A stretch of 64,000 bases of DNA from Cocos nucifera. Lineage: Eukaryota; Streptophyta; Magnoliopsida; Arecales; Arecaceae. The stretch is from contig QRFJ01000750.1 of NCBI GenBank assembly GCA_006176705.1, forward strand, positions 124,001 to 188,000, in the 5' to 3' direction. The notes beneath the pieces are model-generated. The model was not told the DNA's origin. It searched no databases and was given only the letters and a program-made list of their open reading frames with translations. Position numbers and translations under genes: made by a program. Shown here piece after piece: positions 47,380 to 60,195 of this stretch; the stretch's first letter is position 1, and the number at the start of each line of letters is the position of its first letter.

Positions 47380-48480
47380 TCAATCTACTAATTGGTGGAT
47401 TGATACTAGTGCTAATATACATATTTGTTCTGATAAATCCTTGTTCTCTACTTATCAGATCTCTGATGAAAATATCATAAAGATGGAGAATGCTGGTGCT
47501 ACATATGTGAGAGGTGAAAGATGAATAGATTTGATACTAACATCTAGCAAGACCTCGCTCTCCACAAGGTAGAGCATGTATTAGAAGTTAAGAAGAATTT
47601 CATCAATAGTTCTTTACTAATAAGGGATGACTATAAAATAATTTTTGAGTCAAATAAAGTTATTATAACTAGAAATAATAATTTTATAGGAAGGGGTTAT
47701 GTGCCTGATGGTTTATTTAAGTTGAACATAATAAAAGTTGAAGGCAATAAAATTATTTCTTCTTTTGTTTACAATGTTGTATCTTTTAATTTGTAGTATG
47801 GTAGATTTTGTCATGTAAACCACAATATTATTAAGAGAATGATGAATTTAAATTTGATTCCTAGATATAATATAAATATAAATAAAAAATATGAGATATG
47901 TGCATAATTTAAGCAACCAAGAAATTTATCTAAAATAGTATATAGAAAAACTGAACTTTTAGAACTAATACATAGTAATGTATGTGACTTAAATATTCTA
48001 TCTAGAAGTATGAAAGATACTTTCTTACTTTTATAAATGATTTCTCTAGATACTGATATATGTTTCTTATTAGAACAAAAAATGAAGCTTTAAATAAATT
48101 TATGGTTTATAAGAGTGAAGTTGAAAATCAACTTAATAAAAAAATAAAATTCTTAGAATAGATGGAGGAGGAGAATATATCTCAAACGAGTTTAATAATT
48201 TTTGTGAAATTAATGATATCACTTATGAAATTATCCCTCCTTATTCACCCTAGTCTAATATAGTAGCTGAAAAAAAACAAAATTTTAATTGATATAGTTA
48301 ATTCTATGATTGCTAGTTCTGGTGTATCTTTTAATTTATTGGGGAGGCTCCTATATCTGCTTGTTATATTATTAACAGAATTCTCCATAAAGATTCTAAC
48401 CTAATATCTTATAAAATATGAAAAGGTAGGAAACCAAATCTAAATCATCTTAAAATATAGGGGTGTTTAGCCGAGGTTAA
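47380..48480 (+). pseudogene. Copia protease and integrase, decayed
   Basis: The protease entry near 47395 reads WWIDTSANIHICSDKSLFST, with Ser for the usual Gly after DT. The pre-integrase region (EVKKNFINSSLL; GYVPDGLFKLN) follows at 47585-47740, then a weak integrase part. Multiple stops. Confidence 0.75.
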
Positions 48481-48819
48481 AATCCCTGAAAATAAGAAAA
48501 GAAAGTTAGGTCCTAAAACTGTAGATTGTGTATTATAGGATATTCTCAAAATAGTGCTAGTTATAAAATTATGATTATAAAATAAAAAATTAATGAAATT
48601 GATGTAAATACTATAATAGAGTCCAGAGATGTTATTTTCTTTGAAAATATTATGCCTCTTAAAGATAAAGTTAATAAATCTTTTAATCCTTCTAATTTAC
48701 TTTCCAGTAGCAATTCTAACATAGAAAATACTAGTCAAAATACTAATTCTTTTTTTTTAGATGAACCTAGAAGAAGTAAAAGCTAAAGGATTGAAAATAA
48801 TTATTAAAATAATTTTTAA

Positions 48820-49337
48820 TCTATTTGGTAGAAGATGATTCTAAGTATTATAGTGATGCTATTAATTCAGTAGACATTATGTTTTGGAAAGAAGCTATTA
48901 ATAATAAAATAAAATCTTTAATGAATAATGGAACTTGGATTGTTGTTGATCTATCCTTGAAAATTAGTCAGGCTGACTTGTATACTAAGATCCTTCATGG
49001 AAGTTGGGACAATTGCAGTTACTGTATTAGATAAGATGTAGAATGGCTTAAAAGTCCATTAGCGGATATTCCACTTATAGATAAACTAATTCTTGGAGTG
49101 TCCATATATTGTGACAATCAAGTGGCTATAGCTAAAGCTAAGCAAAAATACTCTAGCGAACTTAAGAGGCACATATGTCTAAGACTAGAAACATTGAGGT
49201 ACCTTCAAAAATATGGACTAATAAAATTGAAGTATACAAGGACTGCTAATAATATAGCAGATCTACTAACCAAAAGACTTACAAGAAGGCAAGTTATAGA
49301 ATTAATGAAGGGAATGGGACTTAAGCTCATTAACTGA
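48820..49337 (+). pseudogene. Copia RT start fused to RNase H end (RT core deleted)
   Basis: The RT entry FWKEAINNKIKSLMNNGTWI (48882 onward) is followed within about 30 residues by the RNase H end: SIYCDNQVAIAKAKQKYSSE at 49098 and NNIADLLTKRLTRRQVIELM. The whole RT palm, including the YVDD region, is missing. This is an internal deletion of roughly 2 kb, judged against the usual order. Confidence 0.78.
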
Positions 49338-49859
49338 TCATCCAACAATAGCACTAATAAGTTGTTTTAGGATGACAGGGGCAGCACAAAAAAAAGAAGA
49401 AGAAGAAATAATGGCTCCATAGTCTTATTTTGATAAAAGCATTTTTTAATGCAATGGCAGGAGGAAGGATAGTTATCCTTAATGGGTCTATAACTAATGA
49501 TGCTGAGTGTTTATTCATTACAAACACTCTTGAAGGACCCACATATGTGAGTGTAGTTGTAGGGCCACAACCTATGGGATCGAACTATCTCTAGAGCACC
49601 TACAAAACTAAAATACTAGTGCAAGATCGAAAAGTGCTAATCCAAATAGACTTGACAATAGCCAGTACTATGTTTGTGGTATATGAAAGTTGTGTTAAAG
49701 AACCTAGTCAAGACTTTGTTCACTACGGACTCTACAAATGAAATATGCTAACACTAAGGTTCAAACTCGTAAAGTACCTTTACTTATTTCATGATATTCT
49801 TATTAGATATATTTTATATGTGTTATATGATTTTCAACATTCTAAATAATATGGGGGAT

Positions 49860-50776
49860 TGTTGGTATATTAACAAAATATTTTAAAATTTCAAGATTTT
49901 AGAATTCCATCAATATAAAACTATTTAAATATAAAACCTTATTTAGACTCCCTAATAACTTGGTTTTCTAAATAGATAAGATTTAATATTTTATCTTTAT
50001 TTTGCCCCCCTCTTTTAAAATTATACCGAATCCAATGAATAGTCTCTTAATTATTTTTTATGAGATATCTTAAAAAAGTCGCTTTCTCTCTTCACAAGAT
50101 ATCCTGAAAAGATGCATCTAAAACAAACTCTTCGGGAGACTTCCATAAATGAAAAGATACATTCTAATGAATAGCAAAAAAATGTATCCAATCTGATAGT
50201 GATTCCAAGGGATACAACCCTTGATGAACAGATGGATTATGTGAAGGGATGTATCCAATAAAAGATGTTAGAGCATCTAATCATACTCATTCTTTCACAT
50301 TTATAAATAGAAAAGGATCATACTTCCTATCTATCAAAACAACATCTCCATCTATCTGAATAATACCAAACTAGGGAAGAAAATTCAGAGCACTAATTAA
50401 GTGAACTCAAGAGCACCCATTAAGTACTTGAGAAGAGGATTATGTCCATATAAATAAGGATTGAGAAAAATTATTTCAATCAAGTTTGTTGATTTTCAAT
50501 GCATCTAAATTTCGCTAATTTAGGTTTGACCTTGATTCCCTTTCAATAGAGTACACTTTAAGAAAAACATGAAGTGATTTATTATATCTTAGGAGTAGAC
50601 ATCTATCAACTTTTTGCACTTGGGTGGTACAAATTCTATTCTAAATGAAGCACCTTTTAAAGTGTACCTCGAATAGGATAATATTAAACCTCAATTTATT
50701 TTTTTTATATGCAAAAAGTAATTAATTATATATCAAATATAAAATTATAATACTAAATAAGAAAGAATTTCTAGCA
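49860..50776 (+). repeat. 3' LTR of the copia element
   Basis: This 917-bp LTR starts tgttggtatatt and ends tttctagca. It carries a TATA-like atttataaatagaaaagg near 50300. Confidence 0.87.
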
Positions 50777-50781
50777 TATTT

Positions 50782-51240
50782 CATAGCTTGCATTAAAAAT
50801 TGACCACTCTCAACACCCAGACCTCTTATTATTCTTAATCCCATCAGATCACCCTCTAATATGACACCAGCCCTAGCTCTCCCATATTGCTTAATCAATC
50901 CAGCTATTCCCTCATAATCCTATCCACTACACAACCCTCACAACCAACCTGAGTAAAAATAACACAGTGATACTTAGAAAATAATATAACAATTATGTGG
51001 AACCGAAAGATGGTAAAGTGGCGAGGAGAAAGCATAATGGCATGGTAAATGGTTTGTGAAGAGATCACACCATTGAGAAAAGATAGTAGGAGGTTAGTGT
51101 AAAGAAGGAGAGGTAAAAAGAGATAGCTAAAGAAAAGGTATAAGGATAGTTGAGAAGCATGAAACCTCTGATGTCCAGTATAATGATCTAAAAAAAGGGA
51201 GAGGAATAATAATAAGAATAATAGGAAATGCCCTATGAAA
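50782..51240 (-). other. Unassigned segment; other half of the frame cut by the copia element
   Basis: The minus strand from about 50925 to 50782 is open (DYEGIAGLIKQYGRARAGVI and following) and joins in frame with 38978-38655 when the copia element and one target-site copy are ignored. The rest may be LINE 3' tail. Not recognised. Confidence 0.4.
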
Positions 51241-53116
51241 TTCTATTGAGCAACACGACCATAGTGCTTTTGCTGGGCAATGATGATCCAACCATAAAAA
51301 TAACCATTTTCCTGTAGTAAGTGATTAGTATAAAAAAAAAAAAGAAGTGCTATATATATCCCTGTTAAGAAGATATGAACAAAAGGAGTCAACTTCATTA
51401 GCAGAATTTCATGTAAACTCACCCTCCAAAGCTTTATTAGCCAAGAAATCCGCAACTTGATATGCCTCCCAATATGTATGACATACCTTGAACAAAGAGC
51501 AAGAGGATTTTCAAGCATCGATATCCTAAAGCAAAGGAAGATGCTTGTATTTGTGCAAATATAAAGAATAGATCCAAGAAACAATAGTTGCAGAATCACC
51601 TTCTAGATGATATAAGATGCATGAAACTACTATATTGCATTCTTCAGTTCCAGCCATGCAATAGGTAACTCAGCAAAGGGAATATAAGTATTAAAAAGAG
51701 TTTACCCCCTACTTGAAGAAACCTCGCATTATGATCTCTTATGACACAACCCACAACAACTTTATTAGGAATAGCCAAAGCATCAAAATTAACCTTGAGT
51801 GTCCCATAGGGAGGAGGTAAGCATGAAACTAGATAAGGTGATTGAGTAGTACAAGAAATTTGAGCACAATTACCCCAATGCCTATCTAGAACACTCAAGG
51901 TAGACATGATAACAACATTCCTAACAAGCTGCACAGGAGTTTGAGTAGTATGGTTAGAAATCTTTTTGTTACGTGCATGGCAAAGACTCCAAACAAGACA
52001 AGCAATTAGAACCTTTTGGTGAATGTGAATGAAAGGATGAGATATATAGTTAAAGAGATCCTAAAATGAATCAAGAGAAGTGGACACATGAATCAGATGA
52101 TTCACAAAGGATCAAGATGCATAGCCAATAGAACAATGCATAGCTATATGAGAAGCATCTTCAATATCCACAAGACATGAGTCACAATACAGAGAATTAA
52201 TAGGAAGGATGTGATAGTAAATAAGATACTGGTAGGCAAACGATTCCAAGCTAATTTCCATCAAAACACATGAACTCTAAGGAAAATTTGTAATTTTCAA
52301 ATTCAATGAAAAAAATTTGTAGGAATTTGAGAGGAGCAATGGATTTTAATAGGTAGATTAGACATATCATGCAAAACCTCAATCAATTTTTTTTCCCCAA
52401 ACAAATCGATCAGCCCAATGGCCAATCGCAATTAGGATAAGATCTAATGAACAATGTCCTCCGAAAATAATTGATGCAGCTTCTCGACATTCCAATTGCA
52501 AGAAAAAGAGGTTAACTCTAACACCTTGATCTCCATAGGCTGAGCCTCAATATTAAAAAAAGTAGGCATGATGATCAAAGATTAAGTAGAAATTTCATAT
52601 AGACATTAATATTCTTCCCCTCTCCAACTGGCCACTAAAACTGAAACTTAACGCATCTTGCAAGGCAAACTATTATAAAGGACAGAACAGTTCAACCAGA
52701 TACCTCAGAATCTAGATTTAGCCCTAACCAACTGAGCACAAAAAGGATCCAGTTGCAAAAGAAGCTGAGCAACTAATTTACATAAATAGTGAGACTTATA
52801 TAACCGTAAAGAAATAATTCCTAATCCAACCTCATCTTTTGGTAAGCAAACATGCTCCCAAGCTACACGAAGAAAACCATGATGATCAGAAGAATGTCCC
52901 CATAAAAAAGCCCAAAACTCCTCAAGTAGATTAAAAATATAAAAAAGGAACATGAATCGATGAAAGCAAATGCAAAAGAATAGTAGAAAGCATGGATTGT
53001 ACTAACATAAGGTAAGTTGCAAAAGATAACTTTTTTCTATTTTCAAGAATCCAATATATTGGTTATCTTATGAAACATAGGTTAAAAATAAGATGACCTA
53101 AAAGTTTAGGAGACAC
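51240..53116 (-). pseudogene. LINE ORF2 C-terminal part and RNase H, decayed
   Basis: Downstream of the TRIM: LEEFWAFLWGHSSDHHG and AWEHVCLPKDEVGLGI near 52920-52820, the region after RT in plant LINEs. RNase H: PPPYGTLKVNFDALAIPNK near 51820 and VIRDHNARF, then, in another frame, LEGDSATIVSWIYSLYLHKY near 51590-51520. Stops present. Confidence 0.8.
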
Positions 53117-53837
53117 AGGATGTGAGAATCTGTGCAAGCATATATTTAGTCTTGCATCGATTATTTACTAGGAAAATCTTGAATACCAAGAAATCCAAAA
53201 AATATCTTTCGACTAGCCTTTGTGGGTGAGATCCTGGATTGTTATAAATGATATCAGAGCCAATCCAACATATAACCATATGGATTAGAGGATACTATAG
53301 CATGGATTTATTGTGGGGCTGATCACAAGGTGATCATCGTGTTTATGAATAGATGCATGGATTTAGATCCTTAATCTGATAAGGATGGTAGGGTTTAAAC
53401 ATGAAGAGTATATAAGAAGCCATGGAGCATATATTTAGTCTCATATCAATTATTCACTGAAAAGATCTTGAGTACTTATATAAGACCAATGAACCCAAAT
53501 AATATTTTTTAGCTAGCCTTTTTGGATGAGATCTTGTATTGTTATAAATGATATCTCATAACTTATATGGACTAAGGGATACTGCAGCATAAGTTCAATG
53601 GAACTGATTATGGGGCAATCATAGTATTTATGAATGGATATATATAAATTTGGACTCTTATTCTAGAAAGGATGCTAGGGCTTAAATGAGAAAAAATATG
53701 TGAGGATCCATGTAGATGTGTATTTAGTCCAATATTGACTGTTTGTTGGGAAGATCTTGAGTACTTATATAGGGCCAAGAAATCCAAAAGATATCTTCTG
53801 ACTACCCTTTTTGGATGAGATCCTTGATTGTTATATC
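53117..53837. mobile_element. TRIM with three LTRs, inserted in LINE ORF2
   Basis: Three 126-137 bp repeats (53121-53246, 53411-53546, 53699-53835) alternate with two non-coding inner segments of 164 and 152 bp. The inner segments start aatgatatcagagcc / aatgatatctcat, a primer-binding-site-like sequence next to an LTR end ttgttata. GAGACAC at 53110-53116 and 53838-53844 flanks the unit. Plus-strand polarity follows from LTR-PBS order. Length and lack of coding capacity fit a terminal-repeat retrotransposon in miniature. Confidence 0.78.
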
Positions 53838-53839
53838 GA

Positions 53840-56040
53840 GACACCAAGACATTGCCAAGGCAAAATATGTTTAGAAATGTTAAAAATCTATTGAATTTGA
53901 CTTTCGACCTATTGTAGAGTAGATTGACTAAAAGTAATATGAGATTCAGTGTAATTTACATTTTGACTAGAATGATAATAAAAAGCATTCAAAATAGCAA
54001 CAAGACAAGCAACTTCTTTAAGCATAACCCATGCAACCATAAAACAATCATTAGCGTACAAAATATGAGAAATGTTAGGGCCCTAGCATGGATAATAAGC
54101 TTTGAGCAAATGATTGTGCACTATACAATATAAAAGAGTAAACAAATATTCAGAGCACAGAATAAAATGATAAGAGGACAAAGGACATCCTTATCTAAAG
54201 CCACGAGAAACCAAGAACCAAATAGTAGGCGAACCATTAAGTAATAAAGAAAATTATAGATTAAAAACAATATCTTAAATCCTTTTCACAAATTGAGATT
54301 GAAAACAATACTGATTAAGAAGATGCAATAGAAAAATCTAATGTATCCGATCATAAGCTTTCTACATATCAAGTTTAAGTTTCATTAAACACCTAGAATG
54401 TAGGGCCCTAGACAAAGAATGCATAAGCTTTTGAGCTAACATGATATTCATTGTAATATGACATCCCTATGCAATAGCTCCTTGCTCCTGAGACATTAAA
54501 GAAGGCAAAACCGTCTTAAGTCTAATAACCAGAATCTTAGCAATCAACTTATAGATAGTATTATATAAACTAATAAGACGGTAATCATTAAGATAGGAAG
54601 AATTTGATTTCTAAGGCAACAAAATTATACAAGTCTGCCTCTACTCATCAAGCATGAAAAATTTAGAAAAGAAGAAACAAACAACTTGAATGACCTCATG
54701 TTTAACAATAGACCAATAATGATGGAAGAAAAAAAGGCAAGAACCATTTGAACCAGAAGCTTTATCAGGATGCATATTTAGCAGACAATATTCAATTTTA
54801 TCATCAAAAATTGGTGCAATCAATATATCATTTTGAGTAGAGGAAATAGTTGAAGACACTAACAAGGAATCAATTTGACCAATATTTGTCTCAGCCATCC
54901 AACACTCCATAAAATGGGATAACAATATCCTACTAATACTTGGAGGGTCGGTATAACACTAGCCATGTCGATCATAGATACAATGAATCTTATTTTTTCT
55001 ATAACGCAACATAGTGGAATGATAAAAAAACTAGTATAGGTGACCCTAGATCTTTGACACCAAAAACTTCTTGACGATAGAGAGTTTTTTTATATTCAAA
55101 CAAAAGCAACAACAAAGTATGATGCAAGTCCGAAGGTAACCCTCCTAAGCTAGCCTCCTATAACTGTAGATTATAGATTTGATCATATAAATAATAAGCA
55201 TAAGCAAAAATATTTCCTAACCTATGCTTCGAATTTTTTAACATACGACGCACATTCACCAAAAGCAATAAAAGCCTAACAGCAGATGAATGCTAAGAAA
55301 AATCTTACCAAGCATGAGAAATAATAGCTTTACTTTTATTATAAGACAACCAAAAGTAGACAATGATCAGAAGCAAAGAGAGCTAGATGGTGAACCATAG
55401 ATTCATAACATAAATCATGCCAGGACCCAAATAGAAACGCCCAATCTATACATTCTCAAACACGAGCCAAAACCTAATCGGTTATTATGCCACATGAATT
55501 GAGGACCTTGATAACCAAGATCCATGAGACCCGTAGCATTTAAAAATGATCTAAATTCCTGAATCTCCCTATTTACCCAAAATGGTTTGCCCTCTCTTTT
55601 ATCTTCCATATTAAAAATACAATTAAAGTCACCAACTAACAACATAGGAACCCCTAATGCTAAGACATTATGAACATGAGACCAGATAATATGATGCTCA
55701 AAACTATCAGTACTCCGATATACGACTGCTAAAATCTAAGTAGGTTTATTAGGTAATGAAACCCCAAAAATGATCTACTCATTAGTATGAATAAAGTTAA
55801 GAACCCCCAAATTTTTATCCTAAATAATAGCAATACCACCCCACAAACCTAAAGCCAGAACACAATAAATCTCCATTGGAGTCCCAACATCCACTAAGTT
55901 CTAAGAGAGGGCTGAAGCTCTAACTTAGTTTCCAAAAAAATAAACTATATCAGGACCATGATAATAGATCGAAGTTTTTATATAATTTACAAAGGGAGGT
56001 TTAGATGCCTCCCTATAATTCCAAATTAACATCTTCATTT
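53840..56040 (-). pseudogene. LINE ORF2 endonuclease and reverse transcriptase, decayed
   Basis: Endonuclease part at 55645-55415: LLVGDFNCIFNMEDKREGKP and NATGLMDLGYQGPQFMWHNN. RT: MHPDKASGSNGS near 54760, KLKLDM*KAYDRIH, RGFR*GCPLSSY, and the catalytic box at 54047-54058 reading YAND where YADD is expected. Then LPWQCLGVSI (the YLGVPI-like block), where the TRIM is inserted. Confidence 0.82.
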
Positions 56041-56049
56041 AGACACCGA

Positions 56050-57706
56050 AGATAGACGTTGTTGAATCAACCCAGGTGACATCAAAGTCAACTGAGAGTG
56101 GGACGATGACTCAATGTCATGTGCCCCTGTACAAACCAAAGACTCAAGAGGAATAGGTTGACTCACCAAGGTAGACCTTAATTGCTTAACAACTCATGCT
56201 TAAGCTCCAAGGACTGCTCTAATAACCTAGCAATAGGCCACTAAAAATTTTCTAAAGGGCCATCATATCCTTCTTAGTATTAGATATTCCAATCTGCCTC
56301 CAAACCTTAACAACTACCCTCTACTGCTTATACAAAGAAACCTCCTCAAAAATAGGGTCGATCAAATCCATCACTTGGGTGGTCAATAATTAACTTAACC
56401 TTTGATGGTCTAGGTTTTTGCTAGTGTTTAGGAGGTGAACACTTTCTTTTACTTGTAGTTAGATCAGACCCCAATGATTGAGCAATAAAAACTAAAGATT
56501 TGGTGATCTCCATAAGCTAAGGTTCATTTATCTCCTCAAAATGTACATTCATCAATGGAGAGAACGTAGACTTAGTTGGAACATCATCCGAGCCCCTCAT
56601 CACATGATCCCTAATAGAGGATTGCTTAGCAGGCTTCCTAAGCTAATTCCAACCAAGATTAACCTATCTATTGTTAGCATCAAGTTTGGCAAGTTGTTGA
56701 CCAGGTATAGAAGTGATTGATACCCAGCTAGCTGCACCGATCCAGGAACCAAAAAGCAAAGTAGCCTTTGATCCATCAGTTCCCAAATAGCCATAGAATT
56801 CTAAAGTCAGCTTTATATGGCCACATACATAACATATATTAGGTAATTCTTCATATATAAACTACTACTAAAAATAAGTATCCTGAATGCAAATCCTTGC
56901 TCCTGAGCAAACAAGCTTTGTGTGGTCTATCAACACACAGGAGCATAACCTATTCTAGTAAAATTAAAAGTCCAATTATCAAGATGCATAGGAAGACCCG
57001 CTTGAGCTACAATCCTATTAATTTTCTTAGCCTTCCATAACTTAAGCAGAAGATTAGGTAACTACACCCAAACCCTAGCCTTGGGGAGCATATCACGGGA
57101 AGGATGGAACCTTAGATGCCATGGCTCCAAGGCAAGGATTTGACCAGCCAATGACCTGGGTCCTTAATTAAGGATTTGATAATTATTTTCTTCCGCTAAA
57201 GAGTAAACAAAAAGTAGTAAACCCTTGGGTAAGAGAGATCCCTAAAATTTGCCAAGAAGGTTCCAATGGAGCTTCATCTCTCATTGTGCAAACTAACAAA
57301 AAACTGCAACCAAAAAATTTGCCAATCAGTGCATGTCATCATCCATCCATGGATCGTTGAATATCATCCTTCGAGAATGCAACCACCTCCATAAATTCTT
57401 CTCCAACAAAGCCACTTCTTCCTCCATTGTCTTCAAAGATTGCCATAAAAAATGCCTTGAACCTTATATAACCTAAGACCAAGATCTATGATGCATAGTC
57501 AGCTAGCCACCCGATGAGGCAGAGCCCCTCACTAGCAATACCTTCACCATAGATGAGACATCCTGATTGCCAAATGAAGTCAAACCATGCACGAAGACCC
57601 GACTTGGCAAGGAAATCCTCCTAGATCCAACCAAAATCCCACCCAATTCGACTAATTTCCCCTTCGAAGAGGTGGAAACCCTAGCTTTCCCCATTTGAGA
57701 AAACAC
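56050..57706 (-). pseudogene. LINE ORF1, decayed
   Basis: It starts near 57706 with MGKARVSTSSKGKLVELGG. A knuckle relic near 56840 reads NICYVCGHIKL, followed by GTDGSKATLLFGSWIGA. ORF1 would bind LINE RNA. Several stops. Confidence 0.6.
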
Positions 57707-57869
57707 TAAATAGGATGGGTATGATGAAAAAAAATATAGATCGAACTTTCAATTTTATGATATTTTTTTAATATTTAATTAAAAAAAATAAAAATTAAAA
57801 ATTTTTTCTACTAATAAAGCCATTAGTCTTGTAATTAAAAAAAAAAATACAGCATTCTCTTCTCTTCTT

Positions 57870-58590
57870 GTTTTCAAAATATATTTTTTACCATACATAC
57901 TATATCACCAAATGAGATATACCAAGCAAATTATTCATCAAGCATGCCAATAGACACTCATAGATAAATTAATACATAGTTAATATAGAATTTACTGATA
58001 CACGGTGTATGGCCAGATGATATATACTTAACAAATTAGTTATTTAGCAATCCAATACATATATTCAAATAAATTGATACATAGTTTTTGAAACATCATG
58101 CTCACCAATACATACTATATGGCTGGGTGATATATATTTATCGACTTTCTGATATATATGACAAAATTTTTTAATATATATCCAATAATGATCCAATATA
58201 CTTGAATAAAATATATATTTTTAAAACTATATATCAATTTATCTGAAAGTATGTATTGGATCACTATTGGATATATATCAAATAAGCTTGCAATGTATAT
58301 CGAGAAGTAGATAAGTATGTACCATCTATATTGATGAATATGATATTCAGAAAACTATGTAACAATTTGCTTTAAGGTGTGTATTGAGCTATTAGATAAC
58401 TAATTTGCTAAATATGTATCATTTGATTGTGCACTGTATACTAGTAAATACTAGGTTCTAAAAAATATATATCGATTTATCTAGATATATGTATTGGCTT
58501 GTTAAATAGCTAATTTATTTGGTATATATTATCTATCTATATAGTATATATCAGTAAAAAGCATGTTTTGAAAACAAGGATGAAACATAA
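57870..58590. mobile_element. Foldback/MITE-like long imperfect palindrome
   Basis: The ends are ttgttttcaaaatatattttttac and its imperfect reverse complement gtaaaaagcatgttttgaaaacaa. The arms (about 57875-58190 and 58230-58585) match through words such as ccaatacata, tagctattta and gatatata. The centre is near 58210. AT-rich, no coding. Confidence 0.65.
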
Positions 58591-59274
58591 TGCCACATGT
58601 CATTTTCTTTCTTTTTTATTTTTTTATCATAGGACTGGCTTCTAACGCGACTTTTAGATTTTTGCTTTAAAATAAGTAATAGGAGAAATATGGCAAAATA
58701 GGAAGTTCGCTCCATATTTTCTCCTATGGTGCCTGCCCCATATAATTTTTGTTCCCATTCTTTGCTTTATGACCAATTTATTTATATTCTTATACTTTTT
58801 TAGATTGATAAGTTATTTTCTCATAAATCATATTTATCTATAAAATGAGAGAAAAAATCTTACCCATCATATTTATGCGTAAAATAGCTAGAAGGCATGC
58901 TATAAGTTGAGATTTTCTAAGGATCTGACCTTATGACAGGATGACAAAGTTGTGTAGAAGCCCCAAGTTATAAAGTTCAAACCACTCATGAGTTCAAACT
59001 AAATCCAAGCTAAATGCTTAGCCTCTTCAGCTAGATAACATGTATTGAATAAGAGTTCCATGCTTCCATATTCTTCGTGGCATGCATTAGCATTACAAAA
59101 TGTTTGAGGCCACTTGCCACAATAATGATGATAAAGGGGCACTCGTTTAACCACATGGCATGACTAGAGTGGTTCAACCCAAAAAAATTGGCGGTGCAAT
59201 TGAAGGGTCAATGATAGAATTGTTGATAGTTTTCATGTCAAAATCATGAGGATCATTGGGGCGGAAGATTTAAT
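58591..59274. other. Unassigned intergenic DNA
   Basis: AT-rich; no gene, RNA or element boundary supported. Confidence 0.45.
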
Positions 59275-60195
59275 TAGTTTAAAAATCTTGAATTTTTAAA
59301 GGATTTTTATTTTTATCCTAAACTTTGATTCATTCATTGCAATCAGATCATTAAATTTTTAAAATATAGTAATTTCTCTTCGATTGCTACTTCCGTCTAA
59401 CGGCCATGATGAAAATAATCATATGTTATCGCGTGAAATATACTAAAAGTTGATGTGGCATGAAATAGCTGATATGGAACATTTGTAAACTTTTTGTTCT
59501 TCCTTTTCCTTTCTAGCTAGAGTTTCTACTTTCCACTTCATCCTTTCCTTTTTACAACTATTTTCTTTAAAATCTTATCACTTCCTACACCACCATCGGC
59601 ACCTCCATCTCTACCATCACTAACTCTAAAGCCTCCGCCATAGCCACCACCACTACCAAGGTCATCTTTGTCATCTCCCATGATCCTTGAGAAGCAAGTC
59701 ATTTTTATAAAATATATGCTACGAAAAGCAAATCTCTTTTACACAATAGCCGATCGAAGTTACATAACTCCATCAATCATGCTAAACTTACATGCTTGTC
59801 TCCTCTCTAAACACTTAGAAGAGGACAGGTTTTAGAGAAAGTAGCGGTGGAAGAAAATTAAGGAAAATAAAAAATAAAAATTCCAATTTGAAGAAGAAGA
59901 AAAGGAAGAAGAAAGAATTTAAACCCTAGTTAGAAGAGGAGAAAAAAGGAAAAAAAAAAAGGAGATTAAACCCTAACTAAAAGAGGAGGAAAAAGGAGAA
60001 GAAGAAATTTAAGATTCCACATCAGCTTCTACCATATATCATATGATGGTACGTGACCATTTCCATCACGATCTTTAGATGGAAGTAGTAGTCAAAAATA
60101 AATTGCAACATCTTAAAAGTTTGTTGACTTAATTACAATGAATCTAAGTTCAAGATAACAATGAAAACTAACTAAAAAAGTTCAATGTTTTTAAA
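59275..60195. mobile_element. Inverted-repeat DNA element with about 190-bp arms
   Basis: 59279-59470 and 60010-60193 are inverted copies: gcaatc...ttcgattgctacttccgtct pairs with agatggaagtagtagtcaaaa...ttgcaac, and gttgatgtggca pairs with tccacatcagct. The interior (59500-60000) is pyrimidine-rich on the left and purine-rich on the right. No coding capacity. Target duplication not found. Confidence 0.6.

Larger units (their letters stand above)
38979..50776 (+). mobile_element. Ty1/copia LTR retrotransposon, decayed and interrupted
   Basis: The left LTR is 38979-39885 plus 45815-45824; the right LTR is 49860-50776. Both total 917 bp. The target site is tattc (38974-38978) and tattt (50777-50781), one mismatch. 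A polypurine tract atgggggat (49851-49859) precedes the right LTR. The domain order gag, protease, integrase, RT, RNase H is the Ty1/copia order. A second element is nested in the left LTR. Confidence 0.88.
51240..57710 (-). mobile_element. LINE (L1-like non-LTR retrotransposon), decayed, split by a TRIM
   Basis: The minus strand carries ORF1 with a zinc-knuckle relic, then ORF2 with endonuclease, RT, a C-terminal zinc region and a plant-type RNase H, in that order. Stops and shifts occur throughout. The 3' end and any target duplication are not resolved. Confidence 0.85.

Noticed and set aside
51298..51316. Possible CACTA end (ccattttcctgtagtaagtg)
   Set aside because: Only one end is present. 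No partner end and no 3-bp duplication were found, and it overlaps LINE sequence.
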